Assembly: GCF_003672135.1 (NCBI RefSeq)
Contig: NC_039507.1
Location: forward strand, 14,686,278 to 14,750,277
DNA length: 64,000 nucleotides
From: Ooceraea biroi
Taxonomy: Eukaryota; Arthropoda; Insecta; Hymenoptera; Formicidae
Reading direction: 5' to 3'
How positions within the stretch are numbered: the first letter of the stretch is position 1; every line of letters starts with the position of its first letter. Both the position numbers and the translations under genes were made by a program. A model generated the notes under the pieces. It was not told the origin of the DNA. It saw nothing but the letters and a program-made list of their open reading frames with translations, and ran no database searches. Below, piece after piece: positions 23,701 through 34,971 of the stretch.

Positions 23701-26189
23701 ATTCTATTTATTTATTTATTGCTTTTATTTGGAAAATTCATCTATTAAAAATTCCCAGATTATTTATTACGTAATCCACAATAGTCTTGCAAATTAGCTT
23801 GAACTTGGACCGCTCTTGGATTGCATCTTCGAGGAAGAATATATAAACTTGTCACATATGTGGAGTTATCTCGGGTTCACTGTCATATCCAAGTCACCCT
23901 TTATCTTTGTCTCTCTGTCTTCTGCTATATGCGAATCGCGCAAGAACTCGGGAAGACTTCAGTGAGGGTAGAATGAAGTCGCACGCGGCTTGCTCGCGGC
24001 GGCGGTAACGGCGAGCGGCACTTCGCTCTCGAGCACACTGCATTTAGCTGAATTAAGAGCGCGTCCGAGAACTTCATCGTCGATAGCATCGCCAGGATTC
24101 CATGGCGTGATTCCGCCGCACGCCGGTCGATGGATCTCGCGAGCGGTGTCGCTGGCACGCGGAGGATGAGCGCAAATGGTCACGTTTTACGATTTATCGC
24201 CACTGTTACCGTGAAATACCACGTTCGTACCTTGCGTCACGGATGAAGGAAAAGGTCACGTACGCCGGGGCGGCGCGGGCACGGCGACAGTAAACCGGAG
24301 GGATTCCACTATACGGATCGTTCCAGATCTGTCTTTCCCTCTACTTCTTTCTCTTTTTCTCTTTCTCTCGCTTCTATCATTTTTTTTAACTTATTCGTGC
24401 ATTATTTTATAGCGCGCATAGCGTTTCGCGCTCAAGTGCCGGAAGACTGAAATTTGCTTGGAAATTTACTCGCTCGCGTTTCCCAGTTCGAGCAGTGAGC
24501 ACGCGACGATAGGTACTTTTCAGATTTCAGTGCGGCTACTTTCATCGCAGTTAATTTCAAAGGATTTTTAATTGCCACGGGTGAAGCAAATTTGGACGTG
24601 GCTTTCTATTTACCTCTTGTTCCGTTTCCTGTTGCGTTTACGAAAATTACAGGCAGCGTAATTGCACGGCAGATAGGTCACTTGAGATTAATCGTGAGAA
24701 ATTTATGCCGTTAGCCACGCCTGCCGCGCCTTGTAGTATTAAAATAAATTTGTATTATGCGCAGCGAGTGAGAGCGAAGTTCGCGCAACGCTGCGCTGTG
24801 GTGATACTTCAAACGCGAATCTACTTGGAAAATCTCGATTCCTCCATGAGCACTTGTGTCACGTTTTACTTCACACAGACTTGGAGTATAATCTCTTGGG
24901 GTGGCTCTCATTGGAATTACATAGATCCGATAATCCACAAAAATTCCCGTTTTCTTGTTATTTCTCATTGTAAATATTTGTGCAAGTCATTGTCATAAAG
25001 AATTGGCGACATATGTAATACTAATCTTGAGGAATTTATGCCGCTAGTTTATATTTAGAATTTATGTTTATCGCATCTCATGGTATTAAAATAGAGTAAC
25101 TTGGAATGGTGAAATTCATGTAACGTTGCGGTGTTAATAATAGCCATAGTTTTTCTTTTGTTTTTTCTTTTTTTTATTGCCGAAAATATATCCTCTTTCT
25201 CAATAACAAAAACTTAAAAAAATAAGCTAGTATTATTTTAATGTTTTTTTTCATGAAACATTTTAGAATAAAGCATGTTCTGAGAATTAAAATATATATA
25301 TAAGATAATTAAACTATATATATAAGATTATTACAAAAGAGTTTTTAGAAATGCAAGGATCAGCAGCTATCTCTGCCATATTTCAGGGAGAGATAATCAT
25401 AAAATATAAAGTTAATTGGACCTTAAAATTAACGTAAAAATGAACGAAAAAGAATAGGAAGACGTGATTCTGGACTAAGATTTAAACCTAAGTACACTTG
25501 TTATATGATTAGAAAAAAGTTTGACAAAAGTTCTTAATAGTGTCTTTTAAATCCTTTTCTTTCCATCTTCCGCGGATACCATCCGCTTTAAGTATTTATT
25601 TGGCATATAAAAAGAAGAGAGAATTTATAATATTAAAAAAATATTCTATTAATAATTCCACGAATGACCAATTCTCTATTCCGGAACGGCTATTTCTCCC
25701 GATTATCCGATAGAGATGACCGTAGTATCGTAAAACATAGCGGTCACGATTGGAACTGTCAGCTACACGCGGAAAATTCTAAATAAACCTAAAATCTTAC
25801 TTCCTGTCAGTTCAAACCAGATACTTCTGATACTTATGCGGAATTAATAATATTTTCAGTAAAATTTGCAGTAGGCAGTAAAGTTAAAAATGAAAATATT
25901 TTTACAATTATAATGTTTTTCTGCAAAACGTTATCTATTACAAACATAACTGATGCTCATCAAAGACTGAATAATAACACAGCTGGGTGACCAATAGCAA
26001 AAGTAGAGCGATTGGTCATTTCTCCCATATGGTCATCTATTCCGGAATTCCCTGTATATTAGATATTTGCAAAATTTCATAAGGTCACAAATGAATGGAT
26101 TGCTTCAAAAGATGAATCATTTTCGGATCAAACTATTGTCCGAAAGGTAGCAAAAGGTTATTGATAGCAACGGCCAATACTTTGATTAA

Positions 26190-26227
<38 letters not shown>

Positions 26228-29200
26228 TAATTTATCACACATACACGCACGCACGTGAACTTTTACAAGTGTATTATAATGTATTGTGAGAATGTTAATT
26301 ATTATTATTATTTAATTAGATAGATTATCTCCATGTTTTAACGCACGTTAATGTTAATATTTAATCTGCCAGAGAGCTTTCAACATGCATTTTTGTAAGC
26401 ATGAAAAGTACTTAGTGCACATATACTACACATATTTTAATCTCAATCTTTTCCTATGGTACATTAAATTAATATCAAAGGGGCTACATTTTGCATTTAC
26501 GTGAATACATGAACAACGTAGCATTTTTCATTTCCTCTAATTATGAGCTCACTGACTTTTAGCCTTACCAGATTTACCTTTTCCCCATGATTTTAATATT
26601 ACACGAGGTGATCCTGAAATTCACGTTAAAAATAACGTGCTCGGCAAGCTAGAATCCGGGTTCTTCATTTTCACCGGATTCCTCGGAGGCACGTAAACTG
26701 AAGTGGGTTCATCAAAGCCGCGTACGAGTCAACGGGAGAACGCACAATAAATTCAGAAAAAAAGCCAATCACGTTTGTCCCAGTTTTTGAGCAAACATAT
26801 CCGTGCGTGCGTATTGCAAGGCACAAAACGACACGATTCACCATTTCGCGTTTTGTTTTTATAGGAGAGGAACGTGCCAGTCGGAAATTTTCGCGGTTAT
26901 ATCGTCGAAAAGTTGATGAGTTTCTATTTTTAAACACTATTTCCTCGTACATTAACTGCGGTGTTTTTCGTTTGTTTTAATAGATACCATGTACCACGGA
27001 AGACTGAACAAACTAGAGAACCGCTGAAATTGTAGCGTGCACAAGTTAAACGTTATTAAAATGTTATATTAATTTTGCATTAAAAGGAACGTTATGTACT
27101 CGGAGAAGAACCAAAAATTCGATGCGTACTATAAACGTACTTTTCCAAGAGAACGTAAAAATTATCCCCCGTGTTTGATATTCTTGACTTTAAAAATTAA
27201 TTATTAAAGTTTTGATTAAAAAGATTAACTGTACATTATAAGATATACGTATATTATTATTGTATTAAGCTCGTCAGCTGCACAATAGCTACCTCAACCC
27301 AGAGTTTTGAAATTAAATTAGATTAAATCGAGATATATCAACATTTCTAGCTAAATTGATGAAGTTCACTTTAATCAGGAATTAAAGATGAATGCGCTGT
27401 TTCTTGTGCTGACTCGCTTGTCCCTCATCTCGCATTTGGCCTTTATGAGAGGGACGCGATGCGTGGACACGGTCATTTGAATATAGCGGCTTGATGAGGA
27501 TGATAATTTCCGGTGGCGTTCCCACTCTTCCCAGTTTATTCCGCGGGCTTGTCACGAGTGACAAGTATGAGGGATGGCAGTATCCGGGAGCGAAAGGTTG
27601 AAGGTAGCGGGAGCCGGATGATGAGCGGAGCGAAATGACGGGGCGCGACTACGCTTTGTGGAGATAACAAGAGCTGATGGCGGGACACATGCGTACAATT
27701 CTTCAGAAACATTTTAACGACGTCCGCGTGGCATAGCGCAACGGTAGTATCGTTATTCGCGTCCACTCGCGTGTCGACTCTCGAGCTTAATTTCTCGCCT
27801 TCGTATAGTGGAGGATCGGGCGCTTTTCCCTTCTCTTCCCTTCCTCTCTCGCGACATTTTGCGTATTTTCTGTTCTATTCCCATGTTTAACAATGAATCA
27901 AATGTCAAACGAAGCTCCAAAGCTTCGAAAATATTTGCCCCTCGGTCAACGAGTCTCCCACCGATAAATAATTCCCGGTTGGCGAATACGAGAAGGACCA
28001 GCGTTCGTTCGCGCCCAAAATTCAACCCTCCTCTACACATCCCTCTTGCTCCGTTCCTCTCGCGGAAGAGCTCACACACGGATCCGGCGCGTTTTACGTC
28101 GCTCTCGTCGTGGTTTATCTCGCGCGGAGCTTATCTCGCGCGCCGAAGCTCCTGCCGGTTATTCCGCAGACGTCAGGGCCGTCGGGGATGAGGGATAGTG
28201 GTACGCCCTAGTGAAGGGATGAAGCGAGAGTGCCAGGAGCAGGACGAGGAGAAGGAGGAGTGAAAACGGGTGGAATAGACTGCATGTAATTAACAAGCTC
28301 CGGCATTAAGCTCCACTCTGCGTGATGAGTCACGTAATTCAAAGCTTAATACGCGAGTATCTATATGTACATCGGTCAGAACCATCGCACATCCATCGTG
28401 TTCCTGTGTGCTCGTGTCCTAGAAGTATCTAGTGTTGTCTAGCCGGTCGTCCAATGGACCAAACAGGGCGCGGGACATTCGCCGAGGATATCGGGGCTTC
28501 CAGTCGGTATGCATATGCAAGTGGCTTCGGTGTTTGCTGGACGCGTTTCGTCGAAACTGCGATCACCATGCCAATCCACGCGTCCGTTTGCGAGCAGCGT
28601 TTCACATAGACACGTGTTGCGCGAAAGGGCACAGCAAGGGTCACGTCTAAAGCGCGCCACAAAGTCTGTTACACCGTACTGCAATTGGTAACGATCGACA
28701 GAATTCCGATTCCCTGATGACCGCCTGATTGTTCAGTCATTCTAAATCATTTTGTCGGTTAACGATAAAATCTTCCTCTTTTTCCTAAAACGCAGCGTCA
28801 AAGCTTAATTGGCGCATTTACGAATATTATCACGTATGGTGGATAACAAAATGTTTCTGAAAAATAATTTTTTGCAACAACTTCTTTTTCTTGTTTCGTC
28901 GTCAATTGAAATGGATGCCGAATTACAAGCTATTGAATTAACTTGAAATAACAATTATTTTATCTAAACGTATTGTATATCTGAGACAGATAAATGTCAC
29001 GGTTTCTTTACTCGTGTAGGAAACTTCGCTAAATCTTCTAGAGCGCCTTTCATCCGTCATTTCGCTGTATCTTGAAGGAGTAGCGAAGCAGTAAACGTTT
29101 CTCCGCAAGACTGCACCCGATAAAGACCGGCAAAAGATGCTCGCTGAAGCCATCGGTGACACGCAGAGAGCGAAGAAGGACGTTAAACATTTATAGGTAG

Positions 29201-31654
29201 TATACGGGCAAAGTAGGATAGAAATCTGACTCTCTTTGGCGACCGTTTCACCGAGTCGGCGGCGTTTCATGTCGGAGAAGAGCTCCTGAAGCCGATAATA
29301 AAATCGCGGCGCGCGGGCAAAAGCGGCTTATCGGGACAGGAGTCGCTTCGTTCCGCTCCATTTCGATCCGCTCGTCGAGAAAGCGCTCCCGAATTGTTCG
29401 AGTGCCCTTCGTAGGAGCGTATAAATTTTGCCGTTCGGAATTTCGACGGCTCCGGTCTTGCCTAAGTCGAATGTAATACGTGCTCTAATCTGCATACTCT
29501 TATTCTGATCTGATCGAAAGAAGGAAAGAGAGAGGGAGATACTCAAGCCTAAACTTGCCAAAATATACTTCGCAAGGTACAATATAAATTCAGTTCATCA
29601 TTGCATGGGCGATTCTTTGGCGCAAATTAGCGTTAATTATTACAGTAATAATTTTTATTTTTGCGAGTGCTGTATCGCAAAGAAACACTTTGAAAAAAGG
29701 GATTTAAATTTTTCGAGACAACATTTAAGAGTTGTTTATCGCGCCTTTTATCCTCTTTCTTTGATTCTTTAATTCCGAAATGAATGTTTTAATTTCGGAA
29801 TTAAGTTTAGGATTATAAAGTGCGAGTAAGAAATGGATTATTATGTAATATTCTTCAATATTCTCTTGTCTCCTTTGAAAAGAACGTTATTCTTCTTTGA
29901 TGATTCTGTCAGCTGCCTCGGGGAAATTGTTATCAATATCTCGCTCATGGCTATCGATTATCTACAACTATCAATTACCTCGTTGTGGGTAAATTGCGCT
30001 CGGGTTTCTCTCTGGTTACTCGCGGAACGATTAATCATCCTACAGCAGCAGCCTTACATCGTAGAAATAAAATAACTCGTGTAATTTACAACCTACGTTT
30101 AATCTCCTTGTAAAAGCTCCACGCAACGGGATAGAATATCTAGTTCCTTTTTTTTCGCGAATTTAGCACCGAACTGACACCAACTCCCTGTCGATATAGA
30201 TACCGATTCTGCCTCGTCATTAATAAGCATTTCAGCGTAGCTAAGGTAAATTCTACACGCTCTCAACCTCACCTTCCCATCCACCCTCCGCTTTTCTTCT
30301 TTTAGTAAACAACTTTGTTAGCTTGGTATTGTGCGGAAAGTTTCAATGAGACATGACAACGGTTCTGCGCTGTCGCGAGGGGAAGCGATGTTAATACCGA
30401 ACAATATTAAATTCTGCGCATTGCTTTTACTGTATAAAGAGATACAATCCCCCCCTCACACGTTCTATCAAGCATGAATGCTTGACAACTACGTATTGTG
30501 ACAACTCTTTGCGAGTACTTTTATAAACTGGACCTTATTGCTAATGGATCGTTGCGTGAGTAAAAGACAGGCGATAATTCGATTAAACGAACTGCAAGCG
30601 ATTGCCAGCGGAGTCGATGGATTAATTACATCCACTTCCGGCTACCCGGAGAGCCTCACGTTCGACTTTCGCGCCTTTCATCGAGCGATCCCCGCCGTTC
30701 GATTCGAATATTTATCGCGCGCGTCTATCAGCAAGTAATTGCAACCGGCTCGCCTTTGTTGTCAGCGAAAACCTCGCCATTGTTCTCACAAATGTATTCC
30801 ATTCGCGCCGACCCACGTTTCGCGGGGAGCTCCAGCATAAAAAAAGGGGGAGGGAAGGGGGGAGCAAAAAAAGGGAGCGGGAGCTTTGTCAAACGCGTTT
30901 GTCGATACCACGAGTCGTCATCGTCATCGTCGTTACTGCAGTCGGCGCAACCGTGCGAAAACGCATCCCTCTCTGCCCGTTTCACCCTCCCTCCTCCACT
31001 CCCCCCCCTTCCCTCGTAAGAGCGTTCCGTTCGTGAATCGCGGATTTATTTTGCCCGCTTTCCGGCACGTGACAGGCCGCGCTCCATCGATTCGCTGCGG
31101 ATGAAAAATTAGCCAACCACGAGTTCGCGATTAGTGCGCCCACCCCCTCGCCCCGGCGCACCACAAAGCCGGCGCCACGTCGCACATCTCGCGACTAACG
31201 TTTCGGCACGAACGTGTTTGTTTACATTATCGTTATTGAGTAATCTGCGCGTGCGCGCGCACGGAATATTGCATTTCATTAATGCGCGTTTGTAAATTAC
31301 GGGTTTATTGCATTTGTTGAATTTATTATGTTATTTTACGCGAGTGCACGCGCGCCATGATACGGGTACGCGCAGCTGGATTTAATTACCTCGTGCGGTC
31401 GTCGCGATGGATTTCTGACGAACCGCATTGTGAATCGTACTGGCATTGTTGTTGACGAGCGCCGCCGGTATGTTAATACGTAAGGCACGGTTAATTAAAA
31501 TTTATGTTACCGTAAATTAACGCGGGATTATTGCAGGCACATTGCAGCCGATGAACGACTTTGCGATAAATCGGTTTTTGAGATATATGTATATGTGTAC
31601 ACACAATTATCTTTGCATTTGGTAAACTGATGTCATTATAATAATATAATATAT
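20736..31654. other. Long non-coding stretch, no supported gene
   Basis: Eleven kilobases with no recognised domain. CpG-rich blocks lie at about 20900-21450, 22240-22900, 23940-24310, 27400-28700 and 30540-31200. Microsatellites include a CT run at 21979-22001 and a TA run at about 26193-26225. The AT-rich part at 25100-27300 has no reading frame of note. The segment at 25660-26060 contains TTCCGGAA-centred motifs and ends with GGAATTCCCTGTATA, possibly an element end, but I could not define the other end. I found no tRNA or rRNA gene. Confidence 0.5.
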
Positions 31655-31696
31655 AAGCCAGCGTGTGTAATTTATAAAAATTACACACGCTGGCTT
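31655..31696. repeat. Perfect 19-bp inverted repeat, 4-nt loop
   Basis: AAGCCAGCGTGTGTAATTT (31655-31673), loop ATAA, then its exact complement (31678-31696). The hairpin is isolated in AT-rich DNA with no terminal duplication, so it looks like a foldback formed by template switching and not a transposon. Confidence 0.9.
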
Positions 31697-32054
31697 TTGA
31701 ATATCATTATTATTATTTTAGCGCCGGATGCTTATCATCAGCTAGAAAGAGAGAGAGAGAGAGAAAGAAAGAGATAAAGAAGACACGTGAGAAATATCGT
31801 TAACACCAAAACGGCAAAGCGAAAACAGCATAAGTATCGACTCGAACTCGATATTTATGCTGTAAACAGGCTTATTTGTCCAAATTATCTATATAAGGAA
31901 GGTATCAGACCAGAGAGACTGTTTTGAAAGTAGAGCTGGGATTAGCACAAATAGATACATGGAGTCTTAGTTCGTAGTCGTTTTGGTCCGGATTGGAATT
32001 TCTGTATAGTTTTGCGACGATTTTTCTTCTCGGTATTCGGTCTGGTGCAATCCT

Positions 32055-32129
32055 ACTAACATTATTAACATTATTCACATATATATTAACATATATATAT
32101 ATATATATATATATGTTAATAATGTTAGT
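32055..32129. repeat. 17-bp inverted repeat around a TA tract
   Basis: ACTAACATTATTAACAT (32055-32071) is exactly inverted at 32113-32129, with an AT dinucleotide run between. It lies 15 bp before the deleted mariner. It may be a cruciform-prone TA-rich target; no coding potential. Confidence 0.75.
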
Positions 32130-32144
32130 AAATAAATATATATA

Positions 32145-32903
32145 CAGGGTGTCCCGGGTTTTAACCGACAAACTGCGGGAGCATATTCTACTAGTGGAAA
32201 TAAGAAAAAATTCTTATATCGAGTTTGCTTAGAAATGCTTTATTACAAAGTTATAAACCAATATTGAAAAGAAATATCAGATAAGTAACAACGGATTTTT
32301 TCACAAAAATAAAAATTATCTACGCAATGATTTAGTGACGCATTTCAAAATGTTGTCCTTGCACATCGATACAAGCTAGACATCGACGTGGTACAGAATT
32401 TGTTACAGTACGACATTCCTGAAAATTTTGTTGCATCTCAGTAACTGAATTAGTAATTCGTTGCTTTAAATCTATCTGGTACTCTCCTGTTAGGAAATCT
32501 ACGTTGATACTCTCGTACGGCAGCTCGTGCATTTCCGTCACAGAATCCGTACACGAAATGAATATCAGTGTATTCCTCATTTGAAAACACTTTGGCATTC
32601 TGATAGTAATTGCTAGTTCACACGACGATTGAAATCTAACAGCTATGTTGTGAAAGTAACAATCATACTGAATCGTTTCAACATAGTGAACATGAATACA
32701 CGTGAATACACATAACATAAACATCTTCGACCTTCCAAATTCTACACTATGTTCCGTTGTTACTTATCTCATATTTCTTTTCAATATTGGTTTATAACTT
32801 TGTAATAAAGCATTTCTAAGCAAACTCGATATAAGAATTTTTTCTTATTTCCACTAGTAGAATATGCTCCCGCAGTTTGTCGGTTAAAACCCGGGACACC
32901 CTG
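32145..32903 (-). mobile_element. Internally deleted DD41D mariner (759 bp)
   Basis: Both ends match the 12283-13855 element (CAGGGTGTCCC...GGGACACCCTG), with TA flanks at 32143-32144 and 32904-32905. It has full-length inverted repeats but has lost 814 bp of the interior. The remaining minus-strand frame (32332-32724) joins the N-terminal region directly to the C-terminal tail at about 32472, leaving no catalytic aspartate. A 1-bp deletion after the MPK start also shifts frame. The junction has 2-nt microhomology (AG on the coding strand), as expected from abortive gap repair. It should still be mobilisable in trans if its ends are recognised. Confidence 0.88.
32332..32724 (-). pseudogene. 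Remnant DD41D transposase, catalytic core deleted
   Basis: On the minus strand, a stretch related to residues 1-43 of the intact transposase (read with a frameshift just after MPK) is fused to the final 45 residues (DLKQRITNSVTEMQ to EMRH). D1, D2 and D3 are all absent. The frame is open only by chance and cannot encode a transposase. Confidence 0.85.
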
Positions 32904-33672
32904 TATATATTTATGTATTCTAATAAATTCTTTTTTGTTTATTAAAATCTGGATCTCTCAGTATTCAACACCCAATCTTATAGACAGAACTTTATTATCT
33001 AACTTATATACAATATAGTATATTTAAAAATTATAGGGTCCATCAGGTTTTTCAATAATCTGTGATGCGATATACGATAGAAGTTTCACGCGCGCAAAGT
33101 TCATTACTTGTTTTGATGGAAGCACGAATTCCTAACATTTAAACACCCTGTTTAGAGTTCCATCGAAATCTTTGTGACGCAGAAGAAGATACGGCACGAA
33201 TCTTGGCGAATGCGAAGCCGGCGAGCGTTAGTTCTGTCCGAATTCTCCCGACGCGTTCGCAGTGTGAAGAAATCGCAACAAAAAGGACTTTCATTTAAAT
33301 TCCACGATTGTCGGCGCTGTGATTCAAGAATTAGTACCGTCGTATCGCGTCTGGTTCGTGAGAAACGCAATATCTATCATCAAAGACGACACCATCGCCG
33401 TAGCTGTCGAGTAATACTTGATTTTCGCCAAATAAAGGCGATGCGAAGCCTGCGAAGAGGAGAGGCCGAAGAGCGAGGGCGAAATAGTAATGCGGTCGCC
33501 GGCGAAGTGCTGCACGCCGACGGATTTCTTGGATCGAATCGATATATCGCGATTCAATGTGAAATCTCGGCCTTTTCGAGATGGTTCTTTGTAGCTGTTA
33601 CGTAGCAAACGTTGCCGGTGATCTCTGCACGAATAGCAAGTGCCTGCAGCGTGCACTGAATGCACTTTACAT

Positions 33673-33861
33673 CAATGAAGTATTGTTGTGTTATATTATT
33701 AAGTTCGTTCTTTGTGTGTGTGTGTAGCGTATCGTAAAAACTATTTGGAATTTTGAATTGCGTTGCTCAATGAAGTATTGTTGTGTTATAATATGTATAT
33801 TAAGTTCGTTCTTTGTATATGCAGCGTATCGTAAAAATTGTTTGAAACTTTGAACTGCGCT
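33673..33861. repeat. 95-bp tandem duplication
   Basis: Two units start with TCAATGAAGTATTGTTGTGT at about 33672 and 33767. Both contain AAGTTCGTTCTTTGT, then GCGTATCGTAAAAA. The first has a longer GT run. This is a local tandem duplication that ends beside the stem-loop at 33853-33910. Confidence 0.75.
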
Positions 33862-33910
33862 ACTAGATAGTATCCAAAAGTGGCATGGTGGTTAGTCTAG
33901 TAGCGCAGTT
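33853..33910. repeat. 15-bp perfect stem-loop
   Basis: AACTGCGCTACTAGA (33853-33867) and its exact complement (33896-33910) enclose a 28-nt loop. The loop and right arm contain TGGCATGGTGGTTAG, reminiscent of a tRNA A box, but no B box follows at the right distance. Function unknown. Confidence 0.7.
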
Positions 33911-34703
33911 AAGAAACAAATGTAATAATAATTTATTGCGTCGAAGATAAACGCACAACATACGACAGAAATTATGCAACAACCTAATAAAGAATTTACG
34001 AAAAGCTTTTGTTTTAAGTTTTAATAATAGATATTTAATGAAATCAAGATTCAGTTTTTCTTCGTTAATAAAACATTCGTTATTTATTTGCATTTTCAGG
34101 ACGTAATTTCAAAGCTGCTTGCAATAGTTTTGTTAAAAAATAAGATTTTATTATTCTTTCATAAGAAGTATGTATCCTTGCGATGATTAAAAAATTGACA
34201 GCGGGATCTCTTGCGCGATGGTGTCGTTTCGAAGATTATAACGTGCAAATTCAGAAACCCGTGGCACTGTGGCGGTCGTCGTCTTTTCGGTTACCATAGT
34301 TAAAGGAAGGTTGGTACGATGAAAGATTTAATTTTTCCTAAATCCCCTTAAGGAGATGGTTTTCGTAATGACTCCCATTTCTCGCGAGCTTACTACAGAG
34401 GGAAAAAAAAATTTTCCGGCCGACCCGGACGTCGCAGGCGTACAAATTAAGAAAAAGCGTCTTGTGCTCTCGTTCCGGTTCTCGACGGGCGTTCATTTTA
34501 ATACGATAAGAAATGAATTTAAGACGCGTTTGCGCGATGTACAATTTGGTCCCGGATGCATTTAATTTACGCTTCGTGCGAGGTTCGATTTCCGTGCTCG
34601 ACATAATTATACATGATAAAATAAATTTAATTTTAGGTAATTAAATGACAGGAAAACACTACAGAAATGAGAGAGAAAAGAGAAGAGACAGGGGGAAGGG
34701 GCG

Positions 34704-34971
34704 AGTTCATATAAACTTATGTCCGAAAAGGCTTTATTTAAAAAAAAGAGTTCGACAGTCATTAGTTCGACGAATGGAAGCCTGCATTCTTGCAGAAGGA
34801 AGAGTTTTCGAACACTTGTTGTAACTATTATGTGTGATAGAGATTCATTTGTTTTTGATGGCCATGAGAAAATCCGCGTACGACGAATTATAAAGAATAA
34901 TTTTCCTCATAAATTTTTAAGTGTATCTAATTTTTAAATAAAGCCTTTTCGGACATAAGTTTATATGAACT
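34704..34971. mobile_element. 268-bp MITE with 37-bp perfect inverted repeats
   Basis: The 37-bp ends (34704-34740 and 34935-34971) are exact inverted copies beginning AGTTCATATAAACTTATGTC. The interior of about 194 bp has one short open frame (34719-34937) that starts within the repeat and shows no recognisable domain. No convincing target duplication is visible. Perfect arms argue for a young non-autonomous DNA transposon, superfamily undetermined. Confidence 0.7.

Noticed and set aside
25660..26060. MITE or DNA transposon ending GGAATTCCCTGTATA
   Set aside because: Related TTCCGGAA motifs are seen near the left side, but I could not define a matching inverted end or a target duplication.
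34582..34593. GGTTCGATTTCC as the B box of a tRNA gene
   Set aside because: No A box at a suitable distance and no acceptor pairing around it.
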